From assembly GCA_027579435.1 (NCBI GenBank), contig JANBPK010001560.1:1-32154 (forward strand): a stretch of 32,154 nt of DNA, given 5' to 3'. The translations under genes and the position numbers were made by a program. Below are positions 29,881-32,154 of this stretch, in pieces. Below the pieces are notes generated by a model. It was not told the DNA's origin. It ran no database searches and saw nothing but the letters and a program-made list of their open reading frames with translations. Origin of the DNA: Candolleomyces eurysporus (lineage: Eukaryota; Basidiomycota; Agaricomycetes; Agaricales; Psathyrellaceae). Numbering within the stretch: the first letter of the stretch is position 1; every line of letters begins with the position of its first letter.

Positions 29881-30809
29881 AGATCGCTGGTTGTCATACA
29901 TCAGACTTTGTGCGTAGTAGAGAGCGAATGCATGCGCTCTATCTCAGAATACTAGGGTTCTATTATGTTTGCCCGAGAAACATAGACCGAATTGGGCGCA
30001 CCTAACGGTACCTTTGCTCTCTTTTGATCCAAAAAATGCAGCAACGATGCCTCTAGATCTGCAAAGAGTCAGAGGGGCTCAACAAGAGAAATGAGCGCTT
30101 CAGAAAAGCTGTACTTACTCGGAAGCAGACTGGGAAATTCGAGATCCCCGAGGAGTAGCAATATTGCTCGGACAAGATCTGACCGTTGCGAACTTGAGAC
30201 ACAGGCGAGCGATTGCAAGAGTTGCGACCTCGAACGTTCATATCCCCTACCCATTGAAGTGCTCAGACATGTACACCCAAAGTCAAGCCACGGGCAGAGA
30301 AAATGCACACAAATAATCGAGATGCCTGAGCACGGTCCTCTGGAATGTACTGACCTGCGAGATCTGGTTAGCCTTGGGCGTGCCTTCACAAGAGAACCAG
30401 CGGAGAGGGACACAACCCGTTTCCATCTCAAAACCAGCCTCAAGAGCGACTCCTAGGTCAAGTATACTCGAGAGGATGACTTTGAACTGAGGAACCTAGT
30501 ACCGATATCCTCTGGAGACCTATTCGGTTGAGAGAGCCAGTCGTACTGCGAGTCATGACTTTCAAGGTGTTTGCATCTCGCTTCTTCTGAACGACCATCA
30601 CCATTCCCGTCAATGCCGAGGGTGGGGGGTTTCATGATCCCGTCACCGAACCATAACCGTCCATCCGAAAGCTCAAACACCCACCCTGTCGCAGTTCAAC
30701 GGAAGTGCAAGGCAGACGAGATGCTTCAACTCGGGAACCATAGCTGGACGTTCGATGAGAATCGATGGCTATTCCAGAATGGGACCAGGTGCCGGTTGAA
30801 CGAAATGGT
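29881..30809. repeat. Dispersed direct repeat, copy 2
   Basis: Partner of 25780-26641, same orientation. It carries about 70-80 extra bases just after gtagtagagagcgaat (gcatgcgctctatctcagaa and onward to gaattgggc). Contains an ATG-initiated ORF, 30091-30456 (121 aa, MSASEKLYLLGSRLG...LKTSLKSDS), and an antisense ORF 30069-30443 (LVRAILLLLGDLEFPSLLPS); which, if either, is coding is undecided. Confidence 0.85.
30091..30456 (+). CDS. Small ORF in repeat copy 2, doubtful gene
   Basis: 121 aa, charged and Ser/Arg-rich. The same frame is open for its full length in repeat copy 1 despite many substitutions, ending at the same stop, but the start codon is ATC there. Most differences I compared change amino acids, and the antisense frame is also open in both copies, so conservation of the frame may be incidental. 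No family recognised. Confidence 0.2.
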   Translation: MSASEKLYLLGSRLGNSRSPRSSNIARTRSDRCELETQASDCKSCDLERSYPLPIEVLRHVHPKSSHGQRKCTQIIEMPEHGPLECTDLRDLVSLGRAFTREPAERDTTRFHLKTSLKSDS

Positions 30810-31088
30810 GGGTAATAGACCGCTTCAAACTTGATCATTCTTATCTTCTGCGGATAATAGGTGTAGCAGCACACTCGAAGGCGCAGGTGAAACCAAGGGA
30901 TATGGTTGGGACCGATCTTCCATGAGTTATATTTGAGAAAGGGAGGGTAGGGATAGAGGGTTGAGTAGGGCTTACAGGGAGTATGTGGATCAGTATGGGT
31001 TTAGACGTTCGATCCCCTCCCCCCCTTCGATTGAACACATCCCCTGTACCAGCCATCCTCAAATCAACCCCGAGGCCTTCCTAAGAGC
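30810..31088. other. Intergenic, no gene recognised
   Basis: Sequence between repeat copy 2 and the F-box/LRR-like relic; includes a c-rich tract near 31016-31025. Nothing to annotate. Confidence 0.4.
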
Positions 31089-31450
31089 CTACTTCATCAC
31101 ACTAGGACTTGGAACGACCTGTGGATTGTTGATATAAGACGCCGACAAATGCGTCAACGCACTCCAATCGACCAGCAGATTCGTAGGATCAAGCTCCACC
31201 AATAACGGAGCGTCAAAAAGAATCAGAGATCGATGAAACCAGCTAGATTCATGGGGCACGTTCATAAGCCTGGTAACGAGACACGGAAGAGGAGGCAATC
31301 GAGGATGTCCTTGGTAGCTGGGGAAGGAGAGGTTGGAGAAGATGAGCTTGTCGTAGATGCTTGTGGGGAAGAGCTGAAGTTGAATGAATGCGAGTCGGCC
31401 CGCGGTGTTGGATATTGCTTGGATGGCAGCACTGCGGCTGCTGGAAAGAT
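31089..31450 (-). pseudogene. F-box/LRR-like C-terminal fragment
   Basis: The minus-strand frame is open from about 31450 to the stop at 31089 and reads AIQAISNTAGRLAFIQLQLF, then PRLPPLPCLVTRLMN, SSWFHRSLILFDAPLLVEL and DPTNLLVDWSALTHLSASYI. The alternating Leu pattern ending in W(S/T)xLTHLS is typical of the LRR-like body of agaricomycete F-box proteins. No F-box or start codon precedes it: upstream codons hit a stop near 31465. It is probably a truncated relic. It differs from the two F-box genes at the left end. Confidence 0.4.
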
Positions 31451-31710
31451 GGCGAGCGAAACTAGGACGGAGCTAAGAGAAATCGAGAACCCATCAGATC
31501 TGCGCCGGGAAGCGAATTCGGCAGTTTGTGCCCGCGGGCCTGTTCAAGATAAGGCTTGCCACCTCTTCTTGCGTGTCCCCTGGGTCAGATGAGCATGCAT
31601 AGACGCTCGACAAACAGCTCACAAACACACGAGGTGGACGACAATAAACCGTTCAGGCTGCGGGAACGCGGTCGGTCCAGCCTCGCTCCTTCCTTCACTT
31701 CGACCGCCCC

Positions 31711-32154
31711 ATGGCCACCACCAGCAACTTCCACAAGGCCCGCAATTTCCGGATCGACAACTACAACGACAACTCTGTGAATGCGAATCCCTTAGCAGAT
31801 CCATTGAGCAGTGAGTCTGGCTCACGGAGCTGTAGCTGAGCGTCTCAGCCGATTCTTACCGCGACATATAGAACTCGAGGCTCGGGTTGCAGCAGGTGCT
31901 ATCCATGACTCGGCCGAGCGCTGTGATGCCCCCAAATGCTATCCAGAGACCCGAGTCGCCGTCCAAGACAACTTGTACCGCTGGATTGTGGATGGTGACG
32001 GAGAAGTTGAGCAGCCGAAGAAGATAAAATGGGTGACGGGGCCTGCAGGCACCGGGAAGACGGCCGTTATGGGATCACTAGCAGATCGCTGTGCAAAGGA
32101 TGGTCTGTTGGGCGCGACGTTCTTCTTTGCATCCTGGTCAGCATCCATTGGCAG
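31711..32154 (+). CDS. NACHT-domain NLR protein, second copy, truncated by the window end
   Basis: Exon 1 is 31711-31810, followed by a 61-bp intron (GTGAGT...ATATAG) and exon 2 from 31872 to the end of the window. The encoded start, MATTSNFHKARNFRIDNYND..., is longer by seven residues than in the first copy because of an Asn/Asp-rich insert. After the intron the sequence is almost identical to the NLR at 27146, with [27 protein letters not shown] and the start of the NACHT domain ([13 protein letters not shown]). The same intron position, phase and length confirm a duplicated gene. Homology upstream begins only around CTCCTTC (31686; 27128 in copy 1), so the two copies have different 5' flanks and probably different promoters. 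The rest of the gene lies beyond the window. Confidence 0.92.

Noticed and set aside
1..32154. CRISPR arrays, bacterial IS elements, rRNA or tRNA genes
   Set aside because: No regularly spaced short repeats, no transposase or reverse-transcriptase motif, and no convincing tRNA box A/B pair was seen; genes are eukaryotic with spliceosomal introns.

Overview
The window comes from a filamentous basidiomycete (Agaricomycetes-type) nuclear genome. Evidence: very short GT-AG introns (about 46-72 bp) with clear acceptors, a fungal-specific FunK1-type kinase, NACHT-type NLR genes with the HDSAER motif, expanded F-box/LRR genes, and housekeeping genes of fungal type (ERG2 sterol isomerase, SLC35B4/YEA4-type nucleotide-sugar transporter, PCL-like cyclin). 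All gene models were spliced by eye from the sequence.

Left part, 1-15.2 kb, is mostly a core block. It starts with two tandem, intronless F-box/LRR paralogues on the minus strand (652-2106, 2552-4018). A UAA-family nucleotide-sugar transporter (4495-5920, +) follows, convergent with ERG2 (6131-6947, -). ERG2 shares a 635-bp divergent promoter with a PCL-like cyclin (7583-9735, +). Then come a decayed NmrA-like reductase pseudogene with at least four lesions (10270-11590, -), a hypothetical nuclear-type protein (12404-14274, +) and a small one-TM/coiled-coil protein (14727-15178, +).

Middle part, 15.2-25.4 kb, is gene-poor and rearranged. It holds NLR-like debris, a large imperfect hairpin centred at about 17.74 kb, a three-exon nucleotidyltransferase-like protein (18071-19650, +), a five-exon FunK1 kinase-like protein (21705-24320, +) and a very small secreted-peptide gene with a 12-nt micro-exon (25033-25355, +).

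Right part, 25.8 kb to the end, is a segmental duplication around two NACHT NLR genes. A repeat of about 0.9 kb (25780-26641 and 29881-30809) precedes each NLR (27146-28941 complete; 31711 to the window end, truncated). Between the first repeat copy and the first NLR lies a broken piece of the mitochondrial tRNA-modification GTPase gene MSS1/MnmE. Its reading frame stays open into NLR exon 1, so it could supply a chimeric N-terminus. The second copy instead has an F-box/LRR relic upstream. The most interesting part of the window is this fast-evolving NLR island with gene-fragment capture, together with the hairpin and the tiny secreted peptide. Seven isolated n bases, four of them just before homopolymers, make a few frames uncertain.
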